From positions 18,837,378 through 18,901,377 of the forward strand of contig NC_091301.1 of the NCBI RefSeq assembly GCF_038502225.1: DNA of 64,000 nucleotides, written 5' to 3'. The notes beneath the pieces are model-generated. The model ran no database searches and was not told where the DNA came from. It saw nothing but the letters and a program-made list of their open reading frames with translations. Shown in pieces: positions 1-10,382 of this stretch (positions within the stretch are counted from its first letter, which is position 1; each line of letters starts with the position of its first letter). Source of the stretch: Cherax quadricarinatus. Taxonomy: Eukaryota > Arthropoda > Malacostraca > Decapoda > Parastacidae. A program made the position numbers and the translations under genes.

Positions 1-42
1 ATAAATGTATATATATATATATAAATGTATATATATATATAA

Positions 43-78
<36 letters not shown>

Positions 79-212
79 GTATATATATATATATATAAAT
101 GTATATATATATATATATAAATGTATATATATATATATAAATGTATATATATATATATATATATAAATGTATATATATATAATGTATATATATATATATA
201 TATATATATATC
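1..212. repeat. AT-rich tandem repeat (TA runs broken by AAATGT)
   Basis: Runs of alternating TA are interrupted at irregular spacing by AAATGT, giving a composite microsatellite. It abuts the 5' side of the CR1 element that follows. Confidence 0.95.
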
Positions 213-466
213 TTAATTCCCCATCTTTCCCTACTTGCACCTATTTCCCCTCTTCTTCCTTCTGTTTTCCAGTCTCTCGCTTCCGTTTCTTCCCCCCTTC
301 TCTGTTATCTCCCGACCTTTCTTTCTCACCTGCTATATTACTTTTACCCTCTCTTCTCTCCTGCTCTCATCCCTGTCTTTATTTCTTAATAACAATCTTT
401 CTAATTTTATTTCTCCATGTACCTGCCTAAGCTCTTGGGAGTCAGCGTGGGCTGTTACCAAGCACC

Positions 467-1318
467 ATGGCTTGTTGTAGTGTTTTAGAATCTCAGGTTC
501 AAGTGTTGAAGAAGATTCTACTTCTTCAGGAGGAAAATGGGAAGCTGAAGCTTCGCCTAGATGAGTTTGGGAGTGAGTGTGAGAAAGATTTAGCTGGTAA
601 GGAAGGAATGGTCACCAGCAGTGAGAGTGGCAGCCGCTTTAAGTGGCAAGTGGTTCACAGTTCAGAAAGAAGGAAGATCAGAAGAGTTAATAGAGAAGAT
701 GTGAAGGTAGGAAATCGATTCTCTGTTCTCCAAGACGAGTGTACTTCAGTGGTTAGTGAGGTTGAAGGTACCACTGATTCCCCTGCTAATCAAGGTAAAA
801 ATATTTTACTAGTAGCCGATTCTCAGGTAAGATATATGGAATGTGCATTTTGTAACAGAGACAGAAAGGTCAGACAGAGAGTGTGTCTTCCTGGAGCTGG
901 TGTTGGTGACATAGTCAGCAGGTTGGATATTATTATGGCAGGTAATGGGAACAAGCCCATTATCTGCCTAAGCGCTGGGGGTAATGACATTGGGAAAGGC
1001 AGGAGAGAGGAGCTGCTGGATAAGTACAGGTTAGCCATAGAAGTAGTTAGGTCTAAGGGAAGGATCCCAGTCATATGTAGCATCTTGCCTAGAAAGGGAG
1101 TGGGCAATGAATGGATGTCTAGGGCAATTGGTATAAATTGCTGGCTAGACAGGTACTGCAAGGAACTTGCAATCCCATTCACTGATAACTGGGACCTATT
1201 CTTTGGCAAACATGATATGTATGCAAGGGATGGGGTTCATCTCTCTGGGGATGGAGTGGTTGCATTAGCCAATTCAATTGAGAGGGTAACTGATGACTTG
1301 TCTAGGAATTTAAACTGA
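467..1318 (+). CDS. CR1 LINE ORF1: coiled coil plus SGNH esterase-like domain
   Basis: This is an intact 283-residue ORF. The start lies in a strong Kozak context (ACCATGG). Residues about 8-40 are leucine/glutamate rich and look like a short coiled coil. From about residue 112 an SGNH/GDSL hydrolase-like domain follows, with block I as VADSQ (S of the ADSQ motif), a conserved G in the GAGVGD segment, GGND as block III, and a C-terminal DGVHLSGDG block carrying the Asp-His pair. ORF1 esterase domains are known from CR1 elements, where the protein is thought to bind RNA and lipid or ester substrates in the retrotransposition complex; that role is family knowledge. It lies 180 bp upstream of the broken ORF2. 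Open reading is kept although ORF2 is dead, so insertion is fairly recent or ORF1 escaped by chance. Confidence 0.85.
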   Translation: MACCSVLESQVQVLKKILLLQEENGKLKLRLDEFGSECEKDLAGKEGMVTSSESGSRFKWQVVHSSERRKIRRVNREDVKVGNRFSVLQDECTSVVSEVEGTTDSPANQGKNILLVADSQVRYMECAFCNRDRKVRQRVCLPGAGVGDIVSRLDIIMAGNGNKPIICLSAGGNDIGKGRREELLDKYRLAIEVVRSKGRIPVICSILPRKGVGNEWMSRAIGINCWLDRYCKELAIPFTDNWDLFFGKHDMYARDGVHLSGDGVVALANSIERVTDDLSRNLN

Positions 1319-1449
1319 TAGATTATAGAGGTATGGGTGTTTGTGGGAAACAATCAGGCTGCAGCATTAGGGTTAAAAACAGCAGTTATTACCGGGATAC
1401 CTCAGGGATATGTTTAAAAGACAATATTCAAAATAAAGTTGCTAGTACA

Positions 1450-4270
1450 TAATGGCAAATCAATTGATCAACAAACAGAGATAGTAGAGAGCAACGAGTG
1501 ACTAGCTCCCTTAAGGTTTACTATACAAATAGTAGGAGTCTAAGAAATAAGATAGATGAGCTAAGATTACTTGTAAGTGTAGGTAATATAGATATTATTG
1601 GTATAACAGAGACCTGGTTCAACCTGAAAGATAGAGAAATGCCTTCTGAATGCAACATACAGGGTTATAAACTATTCCACACTGATTGGGTCAACAGGAA
1701 GGGTGGAGGTGTGGCGATGTATGTCAGAGAAAATTTAAGTTGTCTTAGACATGATATAAGATTAGAAACATCGAACACAGAATCTGTTTGGCTACAGTTT
1801 CTCGAGGGACGTGACAAATTAATTTTGGGTGTGATTTATAGGCCCCCAAACCTTGATAGGGAGGGCAGTAAGCTGCTATGGGACGAAATTCATAAGACAT
1901 CTAGATATGAAAATGTTGTGATAATGGGAGATTTTAACTTTAGACAAATTGATTGGAACAATATGACAGGAAATCTTGAGTCTAGTGACTTTCTTGATAC
2001 GGTTCAGGATTGCTTTTTAGAACAGGTTGTGACAGAACCAACTAGAGGAAACAATCTGCTTGACTTGGTTCTTGCCAACAAAAATTCACTAATTAATAAT
2101 CTTGAGGTTAATGATGAGCTTGAGGAAAGTGATCACAAATCACTTAGTTTTTATATATCATGTAATTACCCAGATAACTGCAATCAAATCTCTGTCCCAG
2201 ATTTTCGCTTGGCCGACTTCATGGGACTGAAAAAGTTACCTGAGTGGGCTAAATTGAGATGTCCTGACTATGGGTCAGGTAGGTGATCTTGGTTGCCAAT
2301 ATTACGTTTTTCAGAGTATAGTTCTAGCTGCCCAGACAACTTTTGTTCCGAGTAGGGAAATTAGATCTAACAAAAATGATCCCAAATGGATGAAAAATAG
2401 ATTAAAACATCTCATTGGTCAAAAGAGAGGCATGTATAGGTGTATCAGAAGAAATCAATATATTCAATTAAAGAGAGAAATAAAGAAAGGAATAAGAAAA
2501 GAAAAAAGGGATTATGAGGCTAAGGTCGCAAGGGATTCAAAGACTAACCCAAAAGGGTTCTTTCAGGTATACAGAAGTAAGATTAGGGACAAGACTGGCC
2601 CACTTAAGAGTAATTCTGGTCAGATCACTGACAGTGATAACGATATGTGTGAAATTCTCAATACCTACTTCCTCTCGGTTTTCACCCAGGAAAATACTAG
2701 CGATATTCCTGAAATAATAGATTATGTAGAACAGGATGATGATAAACTATGTACAATTGCAGTAACTAGTGACATGGTCCTCAGACAAATAGAGAAACTA
2801 AAACCTAACAAATCCCCAGGCCCTGATGAACTGTTTGCAAGGGTGTTAAAGGAATATAAAGAGGAACTTAGCATACCTTTGGCTAATCCTTTTAACATAT
2901 CACTACAAACTGGCATAGTGCCTGATAAGTGGAAAATGGCAAATGTAATACCTATCTACAAGGCAGGTGACAGGTCCTTGGCTTCGAACTATAGACTAAT
3001 AAGCCTTACCTCCATAGTGGGAAAATTTATGGAATCAATAATTGCCGAAGCAATTCGTAGCCATCTTGACAGGCACAGATTGATTAATGAATCTCAACAC
3101 GGTTTTACAAAGGGGCGTTCCTGTCTTACGAATTTACTAACTTTTTTCACTAAGGTGTTTGAGGAGGTAGATCATGGTAATGAATATGATATTGAGTATA
3201 TGAACTTCAGTAAGGCTTTCGATAGAGTTCCACACCAGAGGCTATTGAGGAAACTTAAGGCACACGGAATAGGAGAATTTTTTTCCTAGGTAGAGGCATG
3301 GCTGACAAAACAACAGAGTTTGCATAAATGGGGAGAAATCAGAATGGGGGCACGTCACAAGCGGTGTTCCTCAGGGGTCAGTGTTGGGCCCGTTGTTGTT
3401 CACAATTTACATAAACGACATAGATGAGGGAATAAATAGCGACATATGCAAATTTGCTGATGACACCAAAATAGGCCGTCCAATTCATTCTAACGAGGAC
3501 ACTAGAGCACTCCAGGATGATTTGAATAGACTGATGCAATGGTCGGAGAAGTGGCAGATGCAGTTTAATATTGACAAATGCAAAGTTCTAAATGTTGGAC
3601 AATTAAATAACCATGCCACATATAAACTAAATAATGTAGATCTTAATACTACTGATTGCGAAAAGGATTTAGGAGTTCTGGTTAGCAGTAATCTAAAACC
3701 AAGACAACAGTGCATTAGTGTTCGCAATAAAGCTAGCAGAATTCTTTGCTTCATATCTAGAAGTATAAATAATAGAAGTCCTCAGGTTGTTCTTCAACTC
3801 TATATATCCTTGGGTAGGCCTCATTTAGACTATGCTGCTCAGTTCTGGTCACCGTATTACAGAATGGATATAAATGCTCAGGAAAACGTACAGAGGAGGA
3901 TGACAAAGATGATCCCATGTATCAGAAATCTTCCGTATGAGGACAGACTGAGGGCCCTGAATCTGCACTCTCTCGAAAGGCGTAGAATTAGGGGGGATAT
4001 GATCGAGGTGTATAAATGGAAAACAGGAATAAATAAAGGGGATGTAAATAGCGTGCTGAAAATTTCCAGCCAAGGCAGGACTCGCAGCAATGATTTCAAG
4101 TTGGAAAAATTCAGATTCAGGAAGGATATAGGAAAGCACTGGTTTGGTAATAGTTGTGGATGAGTGGAACAAACTCCCGCGTACAGTTATTCAGGCTAAA
4201 ACGTTGTGTAGTTTTAAAAATAGGCTAGATAAATACATGAGTGGGTGTGGGTGGGTGAGAGTTGGACCTG
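1450..4270 (+). pseudogene. CR1 LINE ORF2 (endonuclease-reverse transcriptase), broken
   Basis: The endonuclease domain (1498-2220) shows YTNSRSL, ITETW, VIYRPPN, GDFNFRQIDW and a SDH near its end, all expected of APE-type LINE nucleases. The reverse transcriptase follows with KSPGPDELFA, NYRLISLTS, QHGFTKGRSCLTNLL, motif A at 3197-3225, VPQGSVLGPLLF in a third frame (about 3370-3410) and FADDT at 3452-3466. A first frameshift lies near 2237-2250 with a TGA a few codons later where a Trp codon would be expected, a second near 3282 in a T run, and a third near 4145 before the VVDEWNKLP tail. Motif A reads MNFSKAF, so the catalytic aspartate is asparagine. No credible ATG opens the endonuclease frame, so the start is unresolved. 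The product would nick target DNA and prime cDNA synthesis; this copy cannot. Confidence 0.9.
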
Positions 4271-4458
4271 ACTAGCTTGTGCTGCTATGTCTGGTGCAGT
4301 GCTCCATCCTTGAGTGGAGGTGACCAGACTAGGTGGATCATTGGGCTTATCCGGGGGGGGGGTCATTGGTCTAATCCGGGGGGGGCACATGGACCTGCTC
4401 CGTATGGGTCAGTAGGCCTGTTGCAGTGTTCCTTATTTCTTATGTTCTTATGTTCTTA

Positions 4459-4985
4459 AGTGTTTTCAGACATTTAATCTTTGAGTAAATATAAAATGAC
4501 GTTGCCTGTCCGGCCGAAGATTGCAAGATAATTCCTTTGTGTGTTTATTGCATAAGACAGTGTACTTAGGGTGGTCTCAGCGTTGCCTGAGGGAGTGTAT
4601 CGTAAAGAGCGCCTGGTGTGAAATCTGAGGAAATATACTGTAGATAGCTTTTTTGTGTGTTTTCTGAGGTAGTTCATTATACATAATTTGTCCTCGCAGT
4701 GGTTACAGCGCCTGACTATTTATGTCAACTTTGAAGATCACTCCTCCTTTCATGTGAGCTCCATTAATATTTTTTTTTCCAGACAACATTAAGGCTGTTG
4801 CAAGCATCATATTTACTCTTCCATGAATTTCAGATGTTGTAATCATTTGTCGTAGAATTTTTTAAATGTTTAACTTCATTTCATTTTTCTGCAAAAACAG
4901 TACTAAGGATTTTGACTGTCAGTACCTGTCCACCGAAATGTCAGGTTGAAATACAAGGAAAATTAAAAACTGCAAGATCATTGAA
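4459..4985. other. unassigned sequence
   Basis: No coding frame, tandem structure or recognised repeat seen. Confidence 0.6.
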
Positions 4986-5263
4986 ATAAACAGTACCGGC
5001 GAGTTTGGCCTATTCGGCAAGTGTGTTTGTTCTTTGCCGAATAAGCAGAATGCAAATTTGATTGTCATAAATCAGCGAAAATCAGTCTGAACATAACGTA
5101 AAACTATTTAGCATTTATTTGAAGGAAATATAGATAAATTTAATCTATGCTATACATAGAAGAATTTAGCATTGTTAATGAAAATATATATATATAAGAA
5201 TTTTTTGTAAAAACCCAATTTTCAAGAATGTTCGGACTATTCGGCAAGTTCGACTTAATAGGC
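4986..5263. mobile_element. diverged relative of the TTCGGCA MITE family (fragment)
   Basis: The segment contains CTATTCGGCAAG at about 5010 and 5228, with an inverted TTGCCGAATA at 5035, and ends at a (TA)n tract. These resemble the terminal motif of the MITE at 5546-7191, but the interior does not match it, so this is only a tentative relative. Confidence 0.4.
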
Positions 5264-5545
<282 letters not shown>

Positions 5546-5618
5546 ATGTCGTGCCGAATATGTAAAACTGGTCAATTAGCAAGAACTCATTTAAAATTAA
5601 ATCCTTTCTAAAATTTTC

Positions 5619-5927
5619 TTATAATAATAATAATAATACCTTTATTTACTACAAGTACATGTACAAGGTATACAGTCCTAGCTGACAACAATGACATACT
5701 GCTACATAGAAATTCCCTTGTTATGCTCTGCATTTCGGGCAAATTAGGTCAGTGTCCCAGGATGCGACCCACACCAGTCGACTAACACCCAGGTACCCAT
5801 TTTACTGATGGGGAACATAGACAACAGGTGGAAAGAAACACGTCCAATGTTTCTACTCTGGCTGGGAATCGAACCCAGGCCCTCGCCGTGTGAAGCGAGA
5901 GCGTTAGCCACCAGGCCACCAGAGCCC
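5619..5927 (-). mobile_element. tRNA-derived SINE, (ATT)n tail
   Basis: On the minus strand the head reads like tRNA-Val: GCCTGGTGGCTAACGCTC near the A box, a CTTCACAC anticodon-loop-like segment and a perfect B box GGTTCGATTCC at about 5866-5876. The body contains the conserved GTTAGTCGACTGGTGTGGGT segment shared with the SINEs at 14855, 51487 and 62485. The tail is (ATT)n on the minus strand. It interrupts the MITE; no clear target duplication was found. Confidence 0.85.
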
Positions 5928-6273
5928 ACGTTTAAAGATATATTTTTTTCATTAATGTTAATGTAAAAATTTTTAATTTTGCTCCAAAAGAATCTTGGAA
6001 AACTTACCTAACCTTGTTATAACAAGAACAATTTATTTTAGCTTAACCCAACTAAATAAATTTTAGATTTGTTTTCAATAATTTAATACTAAACAAACAC
6101 AGTGAAATATATTTTTTTTCGTTAGGTTCAGAATGATTTTGGCGAAATTATTGCATACACAAATTTTCACTTGTCCTATATGGCAAGATGAGCGTTGTGC
6201 AAGAAAGGTATAAAATACCGACAATATGAAAGTTAAGACACATATGCAACATCTGGATATCTTTATTGTAGTA

Positions 6274-6302
6274 GACGTTTCGCCATCCAGTGGCTTTATC
6301 AA
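6274..6302 (-). ncRNA. type I hammerhead ribozyme motif, U3-A8 variant
   Basis: On the minus strand the core is TTGATAA, helix II GCCA/TGGC with loop CTGGA, then GAAAC-GUC with predicted cleavage after the C. Helix I has three pairs (GTA upstream with TAC downstream). Relative to CUGANGA, C3 and G8 are both changed, to U and A, keeping the core pair. Confidence 0.7.
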
Positions 6303-6438
6303 TACAGATTCTAGGACATAATAGGAAGACAGTAGAACTATACACAAAAGATGAGGTAATCAGTCCCTCGGCCTTGGAGTTAGTGTTCACAGCATCGTGG
6401 TGGAGGAGAATCTGGAGCAAAGACAAGAAGACTGGCGG

Positions 6439-6446
6439 TTTATATA
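6439..6446 (-). promoter_or_regulatory. TATA box of first minus-strand unit
   Basis: TATATAAA on the minus strand, 144 bp upstream of the hammerhead, at the same spacing as in the other two units of this element. Confidence 0.55.
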
Positions 6447-6693
6447 GGCGTCAGTGGATAGGGACGGGCAGCAGACGAGGGCAAAGTCACTGGTAGGCGG
6501 GATTCCCCAGTGGAAGTAGGTCCTTCCCAAAGAGATGGGTTAGTTGCAGCAGCTGTGAAGGTCTTGTAGATGTCCTCTGAACCAAGATTCCATGATGTTG
6601 CAGTGTCTGACAAGTTGTGCAAGAAAGGTATAAAATACCGACAATATGAAAGTTAAGACACATATGCAACATCTGGATATCTTTATTGTAGTA

Positions 6694-6722
6694 GACGTTT
6701 CGCCATCCAGTGGCTTTATCAA
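6694..6722 (-). ncRNA. type I hammerhead ribozyme motif, U3-A8 variant (second unit)
   Basis: Identical core to the motif at 6274, exactly 420 bp away, in the same orientation. RNA spanning both sites would be cut into a unit-length monomer if the motif is active. Confidence 0.7.
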
Positions 6723-6858
6723 TACAGATTCTAGAACATAATAGGAAGACAGTAGAACTATATACAAAAGATGAGGTAATCAGTCCCTCGGCCTTGGAGT
6801 TAGTGTTCACAGCATCGTGGTGGAGGAGAATCTGGAGCAAAGACAAGAAGACTGGCGG

Positions 6859-6866
6859 TTTATATA
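6859..6866 (-). promoter_or_regulatory. TATA box of second minus-strand unit
   Basis: TATATAAA on the minus strand in a GGCGG(TTTATATA)GGCG context, repeated unchanged from the unit at 6439. Confidence 0.55.
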
Positions 6867-6915
6867 GGCGTCAGTGGATAGGGACGTCTGCTGCCCGTCC
6901 CTATCCACTGACGCC

Positions 6916-6923
6916 TATATAAA
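6916..6923 (+). promoter_or_regulatory. TATA box of the inverted plus-strand unit
   Basis: CCTATATAAACC, 144 bp upstream of the plus-strand hammerhead at 7060. Together with 6859 it forms a divergent pair of TATA boxes about 50 bp apart at the centre of the inverted units. Confidence 0.55.
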
Positions 6924-7059
6924 CCGCCAGTCTTCTTGTCTTTGCTCCAGATTCTCCTCCACCACGATGCTGTGAACACTAACTCCAAGGCCGAGGGACT
7001 GATTACCTCATCTTTTGTATATAGTTCTACTGTCTTCCTATTATGTCCTAGAATCTGTA

Positions 7060-7088
7060 TTGATAAAGCCACTGGATGGCGAAACGTC
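7060..7088 (+). ncRNA. type I hammerhead ribozyme motif, U3-A8 variant (plus strand)
   Basis: TTGATAA, helix II GCCA/TGGC, then GAAACGTC. Same sequence as the two minus-strand motifs of this element. Confidence 0.7.
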
Positions 7089-7186
7089 TACTACAATAAA
7101 GATATCCAGATGTTGCATATGTGTCTTAACTTTCAAGATGAGCGTTGCTATTTAAGCCAAGATCGCAAGTTCTGCCTATTCGGCAC

Positions 7187-7191
<5 letters not shown>

Positions 7192-7283
<92 letters not shown>
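7192..7283. repeat. (TA)n microsatellite
   Basis: Uninterrupted alternating TA directly adjoining the right terminus of MITE copy A. Confidence 0.98.
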
Positions 7284-7285
<2 letters not shown>

Positions 7286-7811
7286 AGGGAGCAGAAATAA
7301 ATTTTAAGGGCTTTCAACTCTTGAGAGAAACTTTCGTAAGAAGCAATAAAGCTGATAAATTTGGCATGAATATACGACTCGTGCTTTTAAAAGCAAGTCG
7401 GGTCAATAGCCTCGCCTGGGGCTCTGTGCAACCCCTGTGCTAAATCCCTTGGGTGAAACGTCTCTTCTATCAGATACCCAGGTGTTGTACATGTTTTATT
7501 TATCAGCTTTTGAGTAATATATATCTTGATCCAATCACGTGGCATATATAACACCCACCTTCCTGCACCTTAAAAATATTAAGAGTTAACAGCGATGGTA
7601 TTTTCATTTTTATTATGGCGGCAGTGGTGGCAAATACAGCGGTAATAAATATAAGTCACACAAAAACTGCTTAGTTACTGGGTTGTTTTGCACGTGTTAA
7701 CTTTGCCTTAAATATAAACTATTAATTTATACCTTGATTTTATTTCCAGTCATTTTATTTGTGTTAGCAGCTTAGATGAGAGAGAGACAGAGAATGAAGT
7801 ATACTGATAAT
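7284..7811. other. unassigned sequence with a possible ribozyme 3' relic
   Basis: At 7453-7495 the text GGGTGAAACGTC followed by CAGATACCCAGGTGTTG resembles the segment downstream of the hammerheads elsewhere in the window, but no 5' core is present. The remainder shows nothing recognisable. Confidence 0.4.
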
Positions 7812-8084
7812 TGTGTGTGTTTGTGTGTGTGTTTGTGTGTGTGTTTGTGTGTGTGTTTGTGTGTGTGTTTGTGTGTGTGTTTGTGTGTGTGTTTGTGTGT
7901 GTGTTTGTGTGTGTGTTTGTGTGTGTGTTTGTGTGTGTTTGTGTGTGTGTTTGTGTGTGTGTTTGTGTGTGTGTTTGTGTGTGTGTTTGTGTGTGTGTTT
8001 GTGTGTGTGTTTGTGTGTGTGTTTGTGTGTGTGTTTGTGTGTGTGTTTGTGTGTGTGTTTGTGTGTGTGTTTGTGTGTGTGTGT

Positions 8085-8129
<45 letters not shown>
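7812..8129. repeat. (TTTGTGTGTG)n then (TG)n microsatellite
   Basis: About 26 copies of a decamer made of TTTG plus TG repeats, passing into pure TG at 8075-8129. It ends exactly where the 3' end of the minus-strand LINE D1 begins. Confidence 0.97.
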
Positions 8130-8133
<4 letters not shown>

Positions 8134-8583
8134 CTTACCTAGTTGTGGCTGCAAGGGTCGAGTCACAGCTCCTAGCCCCGCCTCTTCACTGGCTGCTACT
8201 AGGTCACTCTTCCTGCTTCATGAGTTTTAACATACCTCTTCTTAAAGCTATGTATGGATCCTGCCTACACTACATCACTTCCCAGACTATCCACTTTCTG
8301 ACAACTCTGACACTGAAGAAATGCTTCCTAACATCCCTGTAATTCATCTGAGTCTTCAACTTCCAATTGTGACCCTTTGTTGCTGTGTCCCATATGTTAT
8401 CACATCCCCCTATCTCTCCTGTCCTCCAGTGTCGTCAGGTAGACTTCCCTTAACCTCTCCTCGTAAGACATGTCCCTTAGCTTAACCTGGACTAGGTTTG
8501 TTGCAATCCTTTGCCATTTCTCGAATTTCCGTACGTGGTTGGCTAGGTGTGAGTTCAAAACTGGTGCTGCATACTCCTACATT

Positions 8584-8798
8584 CACTACAGCCACGGTGC
8601 TCTCAACACCAACTCCAAAGCTGAGAGACTGATTACCTCATCTTTTGTACATAGTTCTACTGTCTCCTAATAATGTCCTACAATCTGTATTGATAAAGCC
8701 ACTGGATGGCGTGACGTCTACAATAAAGATAACCAGAAGTTGCACATGTATTTTAACTTTCATCTTGTTGGTATTGTATGCCTTTCTTGCGCAATATA
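8584..8798 (+). mobile_element. ribozyme-element fragment nested in LINE D1
   Basis: The interval matches the plus-strand unit at 6960-7133 of the ribozyme element, from CACGGTGCTCTCAACACC to the GGTATTGTATGCC segment. LINE D sequence resumes on either side, so it was inserted after the LINE. No target duplication could be recognised. Confidence 0.75.
8690..8718 (+). ncRNA. decayed hammerhead motif, U3-A8 subfamily
   Basis: TTGATAA and helix II are unchanged from the copies at 6-7 kb, but the GAAAC box reads GTGAC, which should abolish cleavage. Confidence 0.6.
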
Positions 8799-10264
8799 GG
8801 CCTGACACGCACAGTGTACAGGGTCCTGAACGATTTCTTATTGAAATGTCGGAATGCTATTCTGGTTTGCTAGGCGCCCATATGCTGCAGCAGTTATTTG
8901 GTCGATGTGCGCCTCAGGAGATGTACCCTGTGTTATACTCGCCACAAGATCCTTTTCCTTGAGTGAGGTTTGTAGTCTCTGGCTCCTTAGACTGTACTCC
9001 GTCTGCGGTCTTTTTTTGTCTTTCTCCAATCTTCATGACTTTGCACTTGGTGAGGCTGAACTCCAGGAGCCTGTTTCTGGACCAGGCCTGCAGCCTGTCC
9101 AGATCCCTTTGTATTTCTGCCTGATCCTCGTCCAACTGAATTTTTCTCATCAGCTTTATATCATCTGCAAACAGGGACACTTCTAAGTCTATTCCTTCCG
9201 TCATGTCGTTCACATATACCAGAAACAGCACCACCGGTCCTAGGTGCTCCACCATTCTTCTCCTGACAATCTTCTCCATGACTTTTCATACTATACATGT
9301 TAATAACACTGGTCTGTAGTTAAATGCTTCATGGCTGTCTCCTTTTTTAAAAATTGGGACCACATTTGCTGTCTTCCATACCTCAGGTAGTCGCCCTGTT
9401 TCGATAGATGAGCTGAAGATTGCTGTTAGTGGCAAGCATAGCGCCTCTGCTCCCTCTCTCAGGACCCATGGAGAGATGTTATGCGGCCCCATCGTCTTGG
9501 AGGTGTCTAACTCGCTTAACAGCCTCTTCACTTCTTCGTCGGTTGTATGTATTATGTCTAACATTTGATGGTGGACCCCACCTTTCCGTCTTTCTGGAGT
9601 TCCTTTTGTCTCCTCTGTGAACACTTCTTTGAATCTCATGTTAAGCTCCTCACAGTTGCTTCTTGTGATCTCCCCTCCTTCCTTCCTCAGACTGTTGTTT
9701 TCCTCCTGATGTGGCTGTACAATAGCTTCGGGTCACATCTGGCCTTTGCTGCTGTGTCATTTTCGTATTGTCGCTGGGCCTCCCTTCTGACCTGTGCATA
9801 TTTGTTTCTGGCTCTACGAATGCTTCCCATATTCTCCTGGGTTCTTTGTCTTCTGTACGTCTTCCATTCTCTAGCACACTTAGTTTAGGCCTCTCTTCAC
9901 CTTTGAGTGAACCAAGGGCTCATCGTGGCCTTATCGTTATTTCTGTTACCCTTGGGTACAAACCTCTCCTCAGCTTTCTTGCATATTGTTGTCACATATT
10001 CCATCATCTCATTTACTGACTTTCCTGCCAGTGCCCTGTCCCACTGAACCTCGTGCAAGAAATTCTTCAAGCCTGGCCTGTGTAGCCCCCTATTTATTTT
10101 GGCCTCATTTCTCCTGCCTTTCCTGCTTCCCTCTCCACTTGTAACTCTCTGTATTCGAAGCTCAGAACCACGTGGTCACTGGCCCCGAGGGGTCTTTCAT
10201 ATGTAATATCCACAATATCTGCACTACCGAAGGAGAATACTAGGCCCAGTCTTGCTGATTCGTC

Positions 10265-10279
10265 CTCTCCTCTCCTCTC

Positions 10280-10371
<92 letters not shown>

Positions 10372-10382
10372 CCTCTCTCTCT
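10265..10382. repeat. (TCTCC)n/(CT)n microsatellite inside LINE D1
   Basis: Pure CT with two TTTCCC interruptions (10317-10326 and 10365-10374), located within the endonuclease-coding part of LINE D1. An unrelated copy of the same LINE (D4) also contains a CT tract, at a different place. Confidence 0.95.

Larger units (their letters stand above)
213..4458 (+). mobile_element. CR1-type LINE, nearly full length, inactivated
   Basis: The order is a pyrimidine-rich leader, ORF1, a spacer of about 180 bp, ORF2 (endonuclease then reverse transcriptase) and a 3' end with repeats of TTCTTATG at 4435-4458. An esterase-type ORF1, an APE-type endonuclease, a C-terminal region ending in VVDEWNKLP and a short octamer-like 3' repeat in place of poly-A are all typical of the CR1 clade. 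No target-site duplication is visible, as is usual for CR1. Related 3' ends occur at 24612-25335 (+) and 30847-30935 (-), so the family is dispersed. ORF1 is intact but ORF2 has several frameshifts, a nonsense codon and a changed catalytic residue. Clade assignment is confident; the exact 5' boundary is not. Confidence 0.92.
6198..7133. mobile_element. hammerhead-ribozyme retroelement (Penelope/retrozyme-like), inverted-tandem, 14-bp TSD
   Basis: The 936-bp insertion lies between exact direct repeats CAAGATGAGCGTTG (6184-6197 and 7134-7147) inside a MITE. It consists of a minus-strand unit (6198-6617), a second partial minus-strand unit starting at 6618 (period 420 bp) and an inverted plus-strand unit from about 6890 to 7133. 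Each unit has a TATA box, then a hammerhead motif 144 bp downstream, then a conserved segment ending near a TATTTTATACC box. Tandem or inverted pseudo-LTRs, hammerheads and a variable target duplication of 10-15 bp are hallmarks of Penelope-like elements; tandem hammerhead units without an ORF describe animal retrozymes. There is no coding capacity. Confidence 0.8.
5546..7191 (+). mobile_element. TIR-bearing MITE copy A, (TA)n-flanked, with two nested insertions
   Basis: The left end reads ATGTCGTGCCGAATA and the right end is its exact reverse complement, TATTCGGCACGACAT, giving a 15-bp perfect terminal inverted repeat. Once the nested pieces are removed the body is about 390 bp of AT-rich, non-coding DNA matching the copies at 50645, 55408 and 57009. 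A SINE (about 5619-5927) and a ribozyme element (6198-7133) interrupt it. Both ends abut (TA)n tracts. Non-autonomous DNA transposon is the likely class; no transposase is present. Confidence 0.85.

Noticed and set aside
167..480. Short plus-strand frames before the CR1 ORF1
   Set aside because: TA-repeat and pyrimidine-rich low-complexity translations with no domain.
5855..5927. Functional tRNA gene
   Set aside because: Only A- and B-box-like segments survive; acceptor stem pairing is absent and it continues into a SINE body with a simple tail. The same applies at 15090, 16110, 18450, 58370, 58570 and 62500.
7453..7495. Additional hammerhead (GGTGAAACGTCTC)
   Set aside because: No CUGANGA-like 5' box or helix II partner; listed only as a possible relic.
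7750..8342. Long Cys-Val and Thr-His repeat frames
   Set aside because: Translation of the (TTTGTGTGTG)n microsatellite on both strands.
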